Of a stretch of DNA of 64,000 bases, positions 43,744 to 52,665 are shown piece by piece. The notes beneath the pieces are model-generated. The model did not search any database and had not been told where the DNA came from. It worked only from the letters and a program-made list of their open reading frames with translations. A program made the position numbers and the translations under genes. Where the stretch lies: positions 329,597 to 393,596 of the forward strand of contig NZ_CANLER010000002.1 of assembly GCF_947489715.1 (NCBI RefSeq), read 5' to 3'. The DNA is from an uncultured Roseovarius sp. (GTDB taxonomy: Bacteria > Pseudomonadota > Alphaproteobacteria > Rhodobacterales > Rhodobacteraceae). Numbering within the stretch: position 1 is the stretch's first letter; each line of letters starts with the position of its first letter.

Positions 43744-45996
43744 ATGAGCCAGATGCCCTCCAAGGAGGAGATCCTGCAATGGATTTCCGACCACCCGACC
43801 CAGAGTTCAAAACGCGATATCGCCCGTGCCTTCGGCATCAAGGGGGCCGCGCGGATTGATCTGAAACGGCTGTTGAAAGAGCTTGAGGCCGAGGGCCATC
43901 TGCAAAAGCGCAAGAAGACCTATCGCGACCCCGACAAGCTGCCACCGGTTGCGGTGCTGCGGGTGTCCGAACAGACCCCCGATGGCGATCTGATGGCGAC
44001 CCCGATGGAATGGCAGGGCGAAGGTGACGCGCCCCTGGTGCTGATCGTGGCCCGCGCCAGCGACCCCGCGCTGGGCGATGGTGATCGCATCTTGGCGCGG
44101 CTGACCGAGGTAAGTGGCGAAACGCATGGCTACGAGGGCCGCCTGATCCGACGGATCGGCACCAACCCCCTGAAAGTGCTGGGGGTTTTCCGCAAGCGCA
44201 CCGAAGGCGGACGGATCGTGCCGATCGACAAGGGTGACGGCAAGGAATGGGACGTCCTGGGCGATGCTACCGGCGGCGCCAAGGATGGTGAGCTGGTCGA
44301 GGCGGAACAGGCCGGTCCCAAGGGGCGCATGGGGCTGCCGCGCGCCCGGGTGGTACAGCGTCTGGGCGATCCTTCGGCGCCGAAGGCCGTGTCGCTGATT
44401 GCTATTCATCAGCATGGCATCCCGGATGATTTCCCCGACGAGGTGATTGCCGAGGCCGACAGGATGAAACCCGCGGGCCTCAAGGGCCGGGATGACCTGC
44501 GCGATATGCCCCTGATTACCATCGACCCGGCGGATGCGCGCGACCATGACGATGCCTGCTGGGCGCATGCGGATGACAACCCGAAAAACGAGGGCGGCCA
44601 TGTGATCTGGGTCGCGATTGCCGATGTGGCGCATTACGTGACCCCGGGGTCCGCGCTGGATCACGAGGCCAGAAAACGCGGCAATTCCAGTTACTTCCCG
44701 GATCGTGTCGTGCCGATGCTGCCGGACCGGTTGTCGGGCGATCTGTGTTCGCTGCACGAGGGCGTGCCGCGCGCCTGTATCGCCGTGCGCATGCAGGTCA
44801 ATGCCCATGGCGAAAAGATCGGGCACCGGTTTTTGCGCGGACTGATGCGCTCACCGGCATCGCTGAATTACCGCGAGGTGCAGGAGGCGATGGACGGCAC
44901 CCCGAATGACAAATGCACCCCACTGATGGACGAGGTGATCCGCCCGCTTTACGCCGCCCATAACGCGCTGAAACAGGCGCGGAAAAACCGCCAGCCGCTG
45001 GATCTGGACCTGCCCGAACGCAAGGTCATGCTAAGCGATGAGGGTGTGGTGGAAAGCGTCAATTTCACCGACCGGCTGGACGCGCATAAGCTTATCGAGG
45101 AATTCATGGTGCTGGCCAATGTGGCCGCCGCCGAAACCCTGATCGCCAAGAAATCCCCCCTGCTTTTCCGGGTGCACGAGGAACCGCCGCCCGAAAAGCT
45201 CGATAGCCTGCGCGAGGTGGCCGAAGCAGCAGGGCTGGTGCTGGCCAAGGGGCAGGTGTTGAAAACCGCGCATCTCAATGCGCTGCTGCATGCCGCCGCA
45301 GATACTGATCATGCCGAACAGATCAACATGTCGACCCTGCGTGCCATGACCCAGGCCTATTACGCCCCCGCGAATTTTGGCCATTTCGGCCTTGCACTAC
45401 AGGCCTACGCGCATTTCACCTCGCCGATCCGCCGCTATGCCGACCTGATCGTGCACCGGGCGCTGATCTCGGCGCATGGCTGGGGGAAAGACGGCCTCAG
45501 CAAAGACGATATGGACCGGCTGGAAGGCACGGCCGCGCATATCAGCGATACCGAACGCCGCTCGATGATGGCGGAACGGGATACAAATGACCGCTATCTG
45601 GCCGCCTTCCTGTCCGAGCGTATCGGCGATGAATTCAGCGGCCGGATCAGTGGCGTGGCCAAGTTCGGGGTCTTTGTGCGGCTGGATGAAACCGGGGCCG
45701 ATGGGCTGATCCCGGTGCGCTCATTGGGGCGGGAGTTTTTCAATTTTGATCGCGAAGCGGGCACCCTGACCGGATCGGATACCGGGGTCGAGATCGGTCT
45801 GGGCCAGCGGGTCACCGTGCGACTGGCCGAAGCGGCCCCGGTGACGGGCGGGCTGGCGCTGGACCTGATCAGCCTTGATGGCAAGGCGATGCCCAAATCA
45901 AACCCGGGCAGACGCGGTAAACCCGCCAAACGTCAGCTGTCCAATGCCAAACGCAAATCCGACAAGGCAAAACGCAAGGTCAAGCGGCGTCGCTGA
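43744..45996 (+). CDS. rnr: ribonuclease R
   Basis: A 750-residue 3'-5' exoribonuclease of the RNB family that degrades structured RNA and takes part in rRNA and tmRNA quality control. An N-terminal winged helix (SKEEILQWISDHPTQSSKRD), cold-shock domains, and the RNB domain with acidic site ITIDPADARDHDDACW near residue 258 are followed by an S1 domain (GRISGVAKFGVFVRLDE) and a lysine/arginine-rich tail. The last 17 bases overlap the convergent DUF1801 gene. Confidence 0.97.
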   Translation: MSQMPSKEEILQWISDHPTQSSKRDIARAFGIKGAARIDLKRLLKELEAEGHLQKRKKTYRDPDKLPPVAVLRVSEQTPDGDLMATPMEWQGEGDAPLVLIVARASDPALGDGDRILARLTEVSGETHGYEGRLIRRIGTNPLKVLGVFRKRTEGGRIVPIDKGDGKEWDVLGDATGGAKDGELVEAEQAGPKGRMGLPRARVVQRLGDPSAPKAVSLIAIHQHGIPDDFPDEVIAEADRMKPAGLKGRDDLRDMPLITIDPADARDHDDACWAHADDNPKNEGGHVIWVAIADVAHYVTPGSALDHEARKRGNSSYFPDRVVPMLPDRLSGDLCSLHEGVPRACIAVRMQVNAHGEKIGHRFLRGLMRSPASLNYREVQEAMDGTPNDKCTPLMDEVIRPLYAAHNALKQARKNRQPLDLDLPERKVMLSDEGVVESVNFTDRLDAHKLIEEFMVLANVAAAETLIAKKSPLLFRVHEEPPPEKLDSLREVAEAAGLVLAKGQVLKTAHLNALLHAAADTDHAEQINMSTLRAMTQAYYAPANFGHFGLALQAYAHFTSPIRRYADLIVHRALISAHGWGKDGLSKDDMDRLEGTAAHISDTERRSMMAERDTNDRYLAAFLSERIGDEFSGRISGVAKFGVFVRLDETGADGLIPVRSLGREFFNFDREAGTLTGSDTGVEIGLGQRVTVRLAEAAPVTGGLALDLISLDGKAMPKSNPGRRGKPAKRQLSNAKRKSDKAKRKVKRRR

Positions 45997-46387
45997 GGTG
46001 ATAGGTCAGCGCGTGGCGGATCAGATGTGTCAGGCGCTCGGGCTCGATCTGGCTTGGCTCGTCGAACAGCACGGCGCGGTTGCCATCAATCCGGTCCCAG
46101 CCGGGAAACGCCTGCGCATAGCTGGCGATGATCGTGCTTTGGCAATGGGCGAAAATCGCGAAACGCGCATCCTTGTGCGGCCCCAGTCGCAGCGTCGAAC
46201 CCGCCCGGGCTTTCGTCAGATAAGCGGGCTGCCCCCATCTAAGCGCCTCTTGCAACCCGCCGGTCTGGGGCAGGGTACCGGCTGTTTGAAAAATCAACGC
46301 CCGCAACGCAAGAACACCTGACCGCGTCAGCGGGTCATAGCGCGAAATAACACGATCCACATCCGAAGAGATCACAGGGGTTTCCAT
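45980..46387 (-). CDS. DUF1801 domain protein
   Basis: A 135-residue soluble protein of the YdhG-like fold: LRALIFQTAGTLPQTGGLQE, ALRWGQPAYLT, and the central GPHKDARFAIFAHCQ. The function of DUF1801 proteins is unknown. The gene is divergent from the WYL regulator and overlaps rnr tail to tail, which suggests the pair is a small regulated unit. Confidence 0.8.
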   Translation of the reverse strand: METPVISSDVDRVISRYDPLTRSGVLALRALIFQTAGTLPQTGGLQEALRWGQPAYLTKARAGSTLRLGPHKDARFAIFAHCQSTIIASYAQAFPGWDRIDGNRAVLFDEPSQIEPERLTHLIRHALTYHLSDAA

Positions 46388-46471
46388 CTGGTTTCTCCCG
46401 CCAGGTGACGGCTGAGATTTAACATTCCTACATGATAGTAATTGTCAGCATGTGCGAGGATAGTGATCACC

Positions 46472-47152
46472 ATGACACGCACACACCGCCTTTTCCAGTT
46501 GATGCAGGCCCTGCGCAATGCGGCCCCCCCGGCGACGGCCTCGAGCCTGGCGCAGTCACTTGGCGTAACACCGCGCACAATCTATCGCGACATAGATGCG
46601 CTCAGGGGGTTGGGCGCGGTGATCGACGGTGCTGCGGGTTTCGGCTACACGCTGGTCGAAGATGCGGCGCTGCCACCGCTCAGCTTTGCCGATGAGGAGT
46701 TAGAGGCGTTGGTTCTGGGCCTGCGAGAGGTGGGCGTAGTGGGTGATCCGGCGCTGGCCAAGGCCGCCGAAAGCGCCCTGTCGAAACTGCGCGCGCGGTT
46801 GCCCGCCAGCCAGGCGCATCGGCTGGAACACGCGGTACTGACCGCCCGCCGCTTTGCCCCCTTGCCGGAACCCGGCGTTGACGTCATCGAACTCAGGCAG
46901 GCCACATGGGACGAACGCACCATCCGGTTCGACTATTCCGATGTTGAATCACGCCAGACCACGCGCAGCGCCGATCCCTTGTCGATCGTCTACATGCAGG
47001 CCTCGCATTGTCTGCTGGCGTATTGCCACCTGCGAAGTGACTTTCGGGCATTCCGGCTGGATCGGATGCGAAATCTGGACGTGACCAGCGCGTCGTTTCG
47101 CCCTCGGCGCGTGCCGATGCTGCGAGAATGTCTGGCACAAATGAGCGCATGA
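46472..47152 (+). CDS. WYL/HTH transcriptional regulator (YafY-like)
   Basis: A 226-residue regulator. The N-terminal HTH_11 reads RTHRLFQLMQALRNAAPPAT, SLAQSLGVTPRTIYRDIDAL, and the C-terminal WYL region begins RQATWDERTIRFDYSDVESR. The start at 46472 (MTRTHRLFQ) is preferred; the frame is open 30 bases upstream. The partner gene is probably the divergent DUF1801 gene across an 84-base gap containing ACATGATAGTAATTGTCAGCATGT-like inverted parts. Confidence 0.87.
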   Translation: MTRTHRLFQLMQALRNAAPPATASSLAQSLGVTPRTIYRDIDALRGLGAVIDGAAGFGYTLVEDAALPPLSFADEELEALVLGLREVGVVGDPALAKAAESALSKLRARLPASQAHRLEHAVLTARRFAPLPEPGVDVIELRQATWDERTIRFDYSDVESRQTTRSADPLSIVYMQASHCLLAYCHLRSDFRAFRLDRMRNLDVTSASFRPRRVPMLRECLAQMSA

Positions 47153-47254
47153 GGGACTGAATTCGGCAGAACCTTGCAGCACCTCCTTTTGAGTACTTCC
47201 GATTTGTCCGGGTTCGGACTATGTTTAAAGAAAAGAGCAAAAAGGGGCCGGGCA

Positions 47255-48598
47255 ATGCGTATCACTGCTCTGTTGGCCGCAGTAACAGGCACATCAATCG
47301 GAATTTCGGCGCTGGCGGCAGCGCCGGTGGAAACCTCTCTCAGGCCGCATGTGCGACCGGGCACGATGACAACCGATGCGGTGGTCATCAGTATCGACAT
47401 CCCCGTGCGCAGCCTGCGCCCGGTAGCACGCCCGGCCGTTCAGACCGGCGGCGATGAGGTGGAGGTCATCAAGGTCGCCACCTCAAATCCTGCCTTTGAG
47501 AAATGGATCAGAGGGTTCCGGGGCCGCGCCCTGAATGCCGGGATCAGCAGCAAGACGTTCGAACGCGCCTTTCGCGGGGTCGCGTACAATCCGGACGTCG
47601 TCAAGAAAGACCGCAACCAGGCCGAATTCAAACGCCATATCTGGGATTATCTGGACAGCGCCGCCTCGCCGCCGCGGGTCGAAGGCGGGCAAAAGGCGCT
47701 GCGTAAACACAAACGCGCCCTGACCCGGATCGAGCAGGCATATGGCGTTGAAAAAGAGGTCGTGACCGCCGTCTGGGGGCTGGAAAGCTATTATGGCACC
47801 CGCAAGGGTGACACACCCCTGATCGGCGCGCTGGCGACACTGGCCTTTGACGGGCGGCGCGGCGCGTTTTTTGAAAAACAGCTTATCGCGGCGCTCAAGA
47901 TCATCCAGTCCGGCGATGTAGCCCCTAAGAACATGACCGGCTCATGGGCCGGCGCAATGGGGCACACCCAGTTCATCCCGACCTCATATCTGGCCTATGC
48001 GGTGGATTTCACCGGCGATGGCAAGCGTGACATCTGGTCGGATGACCCCACCGATGCGCTGGCGTCCACGGCGGCCTATCTCAAGCGGTTCGGCTGGCGC
48101 AAGGGCATGCCCTGGGGCGTCGAGGTGCGGGTGCCGCGCGGCGTGTCCCCGGGTTCGGCCAAGCGGATGCCGTCGGACTGGGCGGCACGCGGCGTGGTCG
48201 GCGCCGATGGCAAACCGGTGCGCGATTTCGGCTCCGCCCGCATCCTGCAACCGGCGGGTCCAAATGGCGCTTCCTTCATGGTGTTCGCCAATTTCGACGT
48301 GATCAAACGCTACAACAACGCCGATGCCTATGCGATCGGCGTCGGCCACCTGTCGGACCGGATCGGCGGCGGCCCCGAGATACGGGCCAGCTGGCCGCGC
48401 GGCTATGACCCGCTAACATTCGATGAACGGATGGAGGTGCAGCGCCTGCTCAAGCGCAAGGGCTATAAGCTGGAAAAAATCGACGGCATCATCGGACCGA
48501 ACAGCGCCAAGGCGATCCGGCATTTCCAGCAATCCGTTGGTGTGAAACCAGATGGCTTCCCTTCGAAAAGCGTTCTGAAACTGCTCAAAACACGGTAG
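47255..48598 (+). CDS. lytic murein transglycosylase (MltB type)
   Basis: A 447-residue exported protein. The N-terminal signal (MRITALLAAVTGTSIGISAL) ends near residue 25. The SLT_2/MltB domain spans about 80-370, with the catalytic glutamate in VVTAVWGLESYYGTRKGDT and the sequence GSWAGAMGHTQFIPTSYL. A C-terminal peptidoglycan-binding domain begins VQRLLKRKGYKLEKIDGIIG. It cleaves glycan strands with anhydro-ring formation. The start at 47255 is chosen for its signal peptide. Confidence 0.92.
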   Translation: MRITALLAAVTGTSIGISALAAAPVETSLRPHVRPGTMTTDAVVISIDIPVRSLRPVARPAVQTGGDEVEVIKVATSNPAFEKWIRGFRGRALNAGISSKTFERAFRGVAYNPDVVKKDRNQAEFKRHIWDYLDSAASPPRVEGGQKALRKHKRALTRIEQAYGVEKEVVTAVWGLESYYGTRKGDTPLIGALATLAFDGRRGAFFEKQLIAALKIIQSGDVAPKNMTGSWAGAMGHTQFIPTSYLAYAVDFTGDGKRDIWSDDPTDALASTAAYLKRFGWRKGMPWGVEVRVPRGVSPGSAKRMPSDWAARGVVGADGKPVRDFGSARILQPAGPNGASFMVFANFDVIKRYNNADAYAIGVGHLSDRIGGGPEIRASWPRGYDPLTFDERMEVQRLLKRKGYKLEKIDGIIGPNSAKAIRHFQQSVGVKPDGFPSKSVLKLLKTR

Positions 48599-48714
48599 GG
48601 GAAAACCGCCCAAGATTTTCAAGATGAAGTTCCGGTGTGGCACTGCACGGGCATTTCAGGCACTGCCCGACAAACGGATAACCCCCGCAAACGGTGAAAG
48701 CCCGGCGATCGGCG

Positions 48715-49344
48715 CTAAGCCTGATCCGGTTCCGCATCAATGATCAGCAGGCAGGCGCCCAGCACCTTGCGCGTATCATCATAGACATTCGGCCGTTCGC
48801 CCCGCCAGCGGGCATAAAGGCGACATCCGGGTTTTTCCCCTTTGGCCATCGCCTCAAGGGCTGCGCGCATCTCGGCGGCGATCTTGCCCAGACGCAGGCG
48901 CATATTGTCGTGATAGGTATCGCGATGCCGCGCCTCCATCCGCAGATGAAACAGCGAGGACCGGGCGCGCGGGGCGATCTGCATCTCCGCCACCGACACC
49001 TCGGCGCAGGCATCCCATTGCGCCGCCGCCTTCGCAAAACAGGCGGCGGCCCTCGGCCCCTGCCCCGTTGCGCGTGCCATGATGCCAAGGTTCGCAAGCA
49101 CCGTCGCCCGGCGCAGGTCATCGCGCGCGAAACACAGCCGCGTCACCCAGGATGCGCGACGGAAAAGCTGCCCGGCACGCGGTCGAGCACCGTCGACCCA
49201 TGCGGCATTCGCCTTTTCCATCAGCCCTTCCCAAAGGATATCCGCACGTGACCAACCCGCCTGTCGCGCCACGCGCGCCTGCGGACTGTTCAGGTCAAAT
49301 CCCCAGATACGCGGCGCGAACATGGTCATTGTCATGTAGCTCAT
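48715..49344 (-). CDS. hypothetical protein with helical repeats, 209 aa
   Basis: A basic, alanine-rich protein starting at ATG 49344, with GGAGGGG seven bases upstream, inside the end of livF (50-base overlap). Helical pairs such as GQLFRRASWVTRLCFARDDL and LGIMARATGQGPRAAACFAK look like tetratricopeptide-type repeats, but no family is recognised. It is the last gene of the ABC-transporter operon. The function is unknown. Confidence 0.6.
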   Translation of the reverse strand: MSYMTMTMFAPRIWGFDLNSPQARVARQAGWSRADILWEGLMEKANAAWVDGARPRAGQLFRRASWVTRLCFARDDLRRATVLANLGIMARATGQGPRAAACFAKAAAQWDACAEVSVAEMQIAPRARSSLFHLRMEARHRDTYHDNMRLRLGKIAAEMRAALEAMAKGEKPGCRLYARWRGERPNVYDDTRKVLGACLLIIDAEPDQA

Positions 49345-50002
49345 TCGCAGGCCCCTCCAGCGCCATGTTTCCGGTTTCCAAAACGTAAGCATGATCGGCC
49401 AGTTCCAGCGCCAGTTCGGCATTCTGCTCGACCAGCACGACCGACAGGCCCTGGGCGTTGATTTCCTCGATGATCACGGCAATTTCCTCGACGATCACAG
49501 GCGCCAGTCCCATCGACGGCTCGTCCATCAGCAAAAGCTTCGGCGCGGACATCAGTGCGCGGCCAATCGCCAGCATCTGCTGCTCACCGCCCGACATCGT
49601 CTTGGCCATCTGGCGGCGCCGCTCCTTCAGACGGGGGAACCGTCCGAACACATTTTCAAGATCAGCCTCCACCGCCACCTTGTCACGGCGCAAGAACGCG
49701 CCCGTCCGCAGGTTCTCCTCGACCGTCATATCGGGGAAAATCCGGCGACCCTCGGGCACATGGGCGATACCGTGGGCCACCACCTTGTCCGAGGGCAACC
49801 CATCAATCCGCTTGCCGTTGAAATGAATCTCACCCCCCACCAGCGGCACCATGCCCGACATCGCGCGCAGGGTCGTGGTCTTGCCCGCGCCATTGCCGCC
49901 GATGATGGTCACGATCCCGCCCTCGGGCACCGAGATCGAGATGTTGCGCACCGCCGACACCTTGCCGTAACTGACCGAGATATCCTTCATCTCAAGCAAC
50001 AT
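49295..50002 (-). CDS. livF: Liv-type ABC transporter ATP-binding protein 2
   Basis: A 235-residue ATPase of the branched-chain-amino-acid-type (HAAT) importer family. Walker A is GGNGAGKTT, the signature TMSGGEQQMLAIGRAL, and Walker B PKLLLMDEP. The start at 50002 (MLLEMKDISVSYG) is used; the frame is open further upstream inside livG, which it overlaps by 16 bases. It supplies energy to the permease pair together with LivG. Confidence 0.93.
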   Translation of the reverse strand: MLLEMKDISVSYGKVSAVRNISISVPEGGIVTIIGGNGAGKTTTLRAMSGMVPLVGGEIHFNGKRIDGLPSDKVVAHGIAHVPEGRRIFPDMTVEENLRTGAFLRRDKVAVEADLENVFGRFPRLKERRRQMAKTMSGGEQQMLAIGRALMSAPKLLLMDEPSMGLAPVIVEEIAVIIEEINAQGLSVVLVEQNAELALELADHAYVLETGNMALEGPANELHDNDHVRAAYLGI

Positions 50003-50760
50003 GGCGCGCCCCCCCCAAGATAGGCTTCGATCACCGCCGGGTGGTTGCGGATCTCTTCGGGGCCACCTTCGGCCAGGAACTTGCCAAAGCTCATGCAGGT
50101 GATGGTATCGCACAGCCCCATGATCGCCTGCATGTCATGTTCGACGATCAGGATGGTGATCCCGTCCTCGCGCAGCTTGCGCATCAGGTCCATCATCTGA
50201 CGGGTCTCTTCCGGGTTCATGCCGGTGAACGGCTCGTCCAGCAGCATCACGTCCGGGTGGCTGGCATAAGCCACCGCCATGCCCAATGCGCGCTGATGCC
50301 CGTGGCTCAGATCGCCCGCCAGATCACCCTTCAGATGATCGAGACCAAAGAATTCCAGCGCCTCGCTGGCCCGCGCCTCGGCCCCGTGCCGGTCATCCCG
50401 GTCCCAACCGATAATGGCAGCAAAGATATTGGGGCGGAACGGCATATGCGTGCCGACCAGCGCGTTCTCCATCACCGTCAACTCGGCAAACAGGGTCGAA
50501 TGCTGGAACGTCCGCACCACGCCGCGCCGCGCCACCTCGTGCATCTTCAGGCCCGATATGTTTTCGCCCCGCAGCCGCACCTGGCCTTCGGTCGGCTTGT
50601 AAAAGCCCGAGATCATGTTGAACGTGGTGGTCTTGCCCGCGCCATTGGGGCCGATCAACCCGTGGATTTCGCCGTGATCGACCTTGAAGCTCAGGCCATC
50701 CACCGCCGTCAGCCCGCCGAACCGCATGGTCAGGTTATCCACTTCCAGAAACTGGGTCAT
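49987..50760 (-). CDS. livG: Liv-type ABC transporter ATP-binding protein 1
   Basis: A 257-residue ATPase of the same importer. Walker A is GPNGAGKTT, followed by the LivG-type insert around STLFAELTVMENALVGTHMP, the signature DLSHGHQRALGMAVA and Walker B VMLLDEP. It overlaps livM by four bases and livF by 16 bases. Confidence 0.94.
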   Translation of the reverse strand: MTQFLEVDNLTMRFGGLTAVDGLSFKVDHGEIHGLIGPNGAGKTTTFNMISGFYKPTEGQVRLRGENISGLKMHEVARRGVVRTFQHSTLFAELTVMENALVGTHMPFRPNIFAAIIGWDRDDRHGAEARASEALEFFGLDHLKGDLAGDLSHGHQRALGMAVAYASHPDVMLLDEPFTGMNPEETRQMMDLMRKLREDGITILIVEHDMQAIMGLCDTITCMSFGKFLAEGGPEEIRNHPAVIEAYLGGGAPCCLR

Positions 50761-51746
50761 GTCTTGGCCTCCTGCCCGGTTGCATTATCCGGCGCCTTGC
50801 GGCTGAAAATCTTCTGCACCACGCTTTCCAGCCCCTTGGGCATGAACAGAATCGACAGGATCATGATCGCGCCATAGATCAGCGGGCGCATCTGCTCGAA
50901 CCCCATTTCGCGCAGGACTATCTCGTTCAGGATGGTCAGCACCACGCAGCCCAGAATGGGCCCGTAAAAGGTGCCGGTCCCGCCGACGATGGCCCATGTC
51001 AGCACGAACACCATCACCTCGACATCAAAGGAATTCGGGTTGATCGTCCCCACGTAATGCGCCAGCAGCGCGCCGCCGATACCGGCGAACCCGCTGGCGA
51101 TGGCAAAGGCCAGCGTCCGGTAGGCGCGCAGGTTCACACCCGAGGCTTCGGCCAGCTTGTCCTGCCAGTGCACCGCGTGAAAGGTCAGGCCCACCGGGCT
51201 GCGCTCGATCCGCCATAGCACCCACAGGCAGACCGCCACCACCGCGCCCGACAGGTAGTAATAGCTCACCGGCTCGAAGAAATCGAAATCATAGATGCCG
51301 ATGGAAAAATCCGGCATCGGGTCGATCCCCTTGATGCCCTTGGGCCCGCCAAACGGGTCGCGAAAACGTTTCCACAGCAGGCGGATGATTTCCCCCGCCG
51401 CGAAACTGCCGATCAGGAAGTAGAACCCTTTCATCCGAAAGAGGGGAAAGGACAAGACAACGGCCAACAGCGCCGCCGTGATGCCGCCCAATAGGATCGA
51501 CACCGGCACGTAGATCCCCATCTCCTTGGTGAAAAGCGCGCTGGCATAGGCGCCCACGCCCATGATCACCACATGGCCCAGTGACCATTCGCCCGTGAGG
51601 GTCAGCAACCGGTAAGACGACACCAACAGGATGTTGATGGTCAGGAAAACCAGGATTTCCTGTTGCGAAAAGCTCAGACCATGCGGCAGGGCAATCAGCG
51701 CCACCGCCCCCGCCAGAAAGATCAGAAGGTTACGCACGATCCGCAC
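50757..51746 (-). CDS. livM: Liv-type ABC transporter permease 2
   Basis: A 329-residue permease with about ten helices and the LivM signature around ILLVSSYRLLTLTGEWSLGH, EASGVNLRAYRTLAFAIASG and AIVGGTGTFYGPILG. The C-terminal 30 residues are cytoplasmic and charged. It overlaps livH by 17 bases. Confidence 0.93.
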   Translation of the reverse strand: MRIVRNLLIFLAGAVALIALPHGLSFSQQEILVFLTINILLVSSYRLLTLTGEWSLGHVVIMGVGAYASALFTKEMGIYVPVSILLGGITAALLAVVLSFPLFRMKGFYFLIGSFAAGEIIRLLWKRFRDPFGGPKGIKGIDPMPDFSIGIYDFDFFEPVSYYYLSGAVVAVCLWVLWRIERSPVGLTFHAVHWQDKLAEASGVNLRAYRTLAFAIASGFAGIGGALLAHYVGTINPNSFDVEVMVFVLTWAIVGGTGTFYGPILGCVVLTILNEIVLREMGFEQMRPLIYGAIMILSILFMPKGLESVVQKIFSRKAPDNATGQEAKT

Positions 51747-52599
51747 TCCCGAACAAACCCGTGGGTTTGACGATCAGCACCAGCAACATCAGGCTGAGGC
51801 CGGTGATGTCGGCAATCACCCCGTCAAAGAAGGTGGTCACGAAAGTGTGGACAAAGGCATAGGCGACCGAGGCGACAATCGCGCCCTCCAAGCTGCCAAC
51901 CCCGCCGACGATGATCACGATGAACGCCGTCACGATGACCGAATGGCCCATATGCGGATTGACCGATACCAGCGGCGCGGTCAGCGCCCCCGCGATCCCC
52001 GCCAGACCCGCCCCGATGAACATCGCGATGCGTGCCGTCTGATTGATCGAAATACCCTGAAGGGCTGCCGCCTCTGGGTCTTGTGCTGCCGCCCGCAAGG
52101 CCCAGCCGAAGCGTGTGCGTTTCAGGAAAATCCACAAGGCGCTCAGCAACACCACCGCCGCAATGATCACGAAGAGTCGCGACAGGGGCAGGCGCACCCG
52201 TTCGGAAAACTCGATCACATGCTGGGTGACGGGCGGAATATGCTCCATCCGCACTCCAAACCCCATGACCGCCAGCGATTGCAGGATCATCAAAAACCCG
52301 ATCGACGCAACAAGCCCGCCCAGCGGATTGTCCCTCAGCGGTCGGAACAGGGCCCGCTCCATCGCCAGCCCCAGGCAACCGACAAAGATCATGCCCACCG
52401 CCACCGCCAGAAAGAATGGGATCTGAAAATCGGTATATAGCAGGACAACAGCATAGGCACCTGCCATGTAAAGCTCGCCATGGGCGAAATTCACGACGCC
52501 CATGACTCCGAAAATCAGCACCAGGCCCACGGCAATCAGCGATATGTAAGAGGCAGCGTAAACGGCGTTCAGGCCGGTCTGCGCAAGAAGGTCCAGCAT
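51730..52599 (-). CDS. livH: Liv-type ABC transporter permease 1
   Basis: A 289-residue permease with eight or so helices and the LivH signature (GLNAVYAASYISLIAVGLVL; GVVNFAHGELYMAGAYAVVL; IIVGGVGSLEGAIVASVAYA). It is the first permease gene after the binding-protein gene, 66 bases away across a terminator-like hairpin. Confidence 0.94.
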   Translation of the reverse strand: MLDLLAQTGLNAVYAASYISLIAVGLVLIFGVMGVVNFAHGELYMAGAYAVVLLYTDFQIPFFLAVAVGMIFVGCLGLAMERALFRPLRDNPLGGLVASIGFLMILQSLAVMGFGVRMEHIPPVTQHVIEFSERVRLPLSRLFVIIAAVVLLSALWIFLKRTRFGWALRAAAQDPEAAALQGISINQTARIAMFIGAGLAGIAGALTAPLVSVNPHMGHSVIVTAFIVIIVGGVGSLEGAIVASVAYAFVHTFVTTFFDGVIADITGLSLMLLVLIVKPTGLFGSADRA

Positions 52600-52625
52600 T
52601 TCAATATCTCGACTATGTGAAAAAC

Positions 52626-52655
52626 CGGGGCGACGCGGGATGCTGCATCGCCCCG
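52626..52655 (-). terminator. intra-operon terminator-like hairpin after the binding protein gene
   Basis: A CGGGGCGA/TCGCCCCG stem with a 14-base loop, followed on the minus strand by GTTTTTC. It lies between the binding protein gene and livH and probably lowers permease expression relative to the binding protein by partial termination or by protecting the upstream mRNA. Confidence 0.7.
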
Positions 52656-52665
52656 AAGATTGGGA

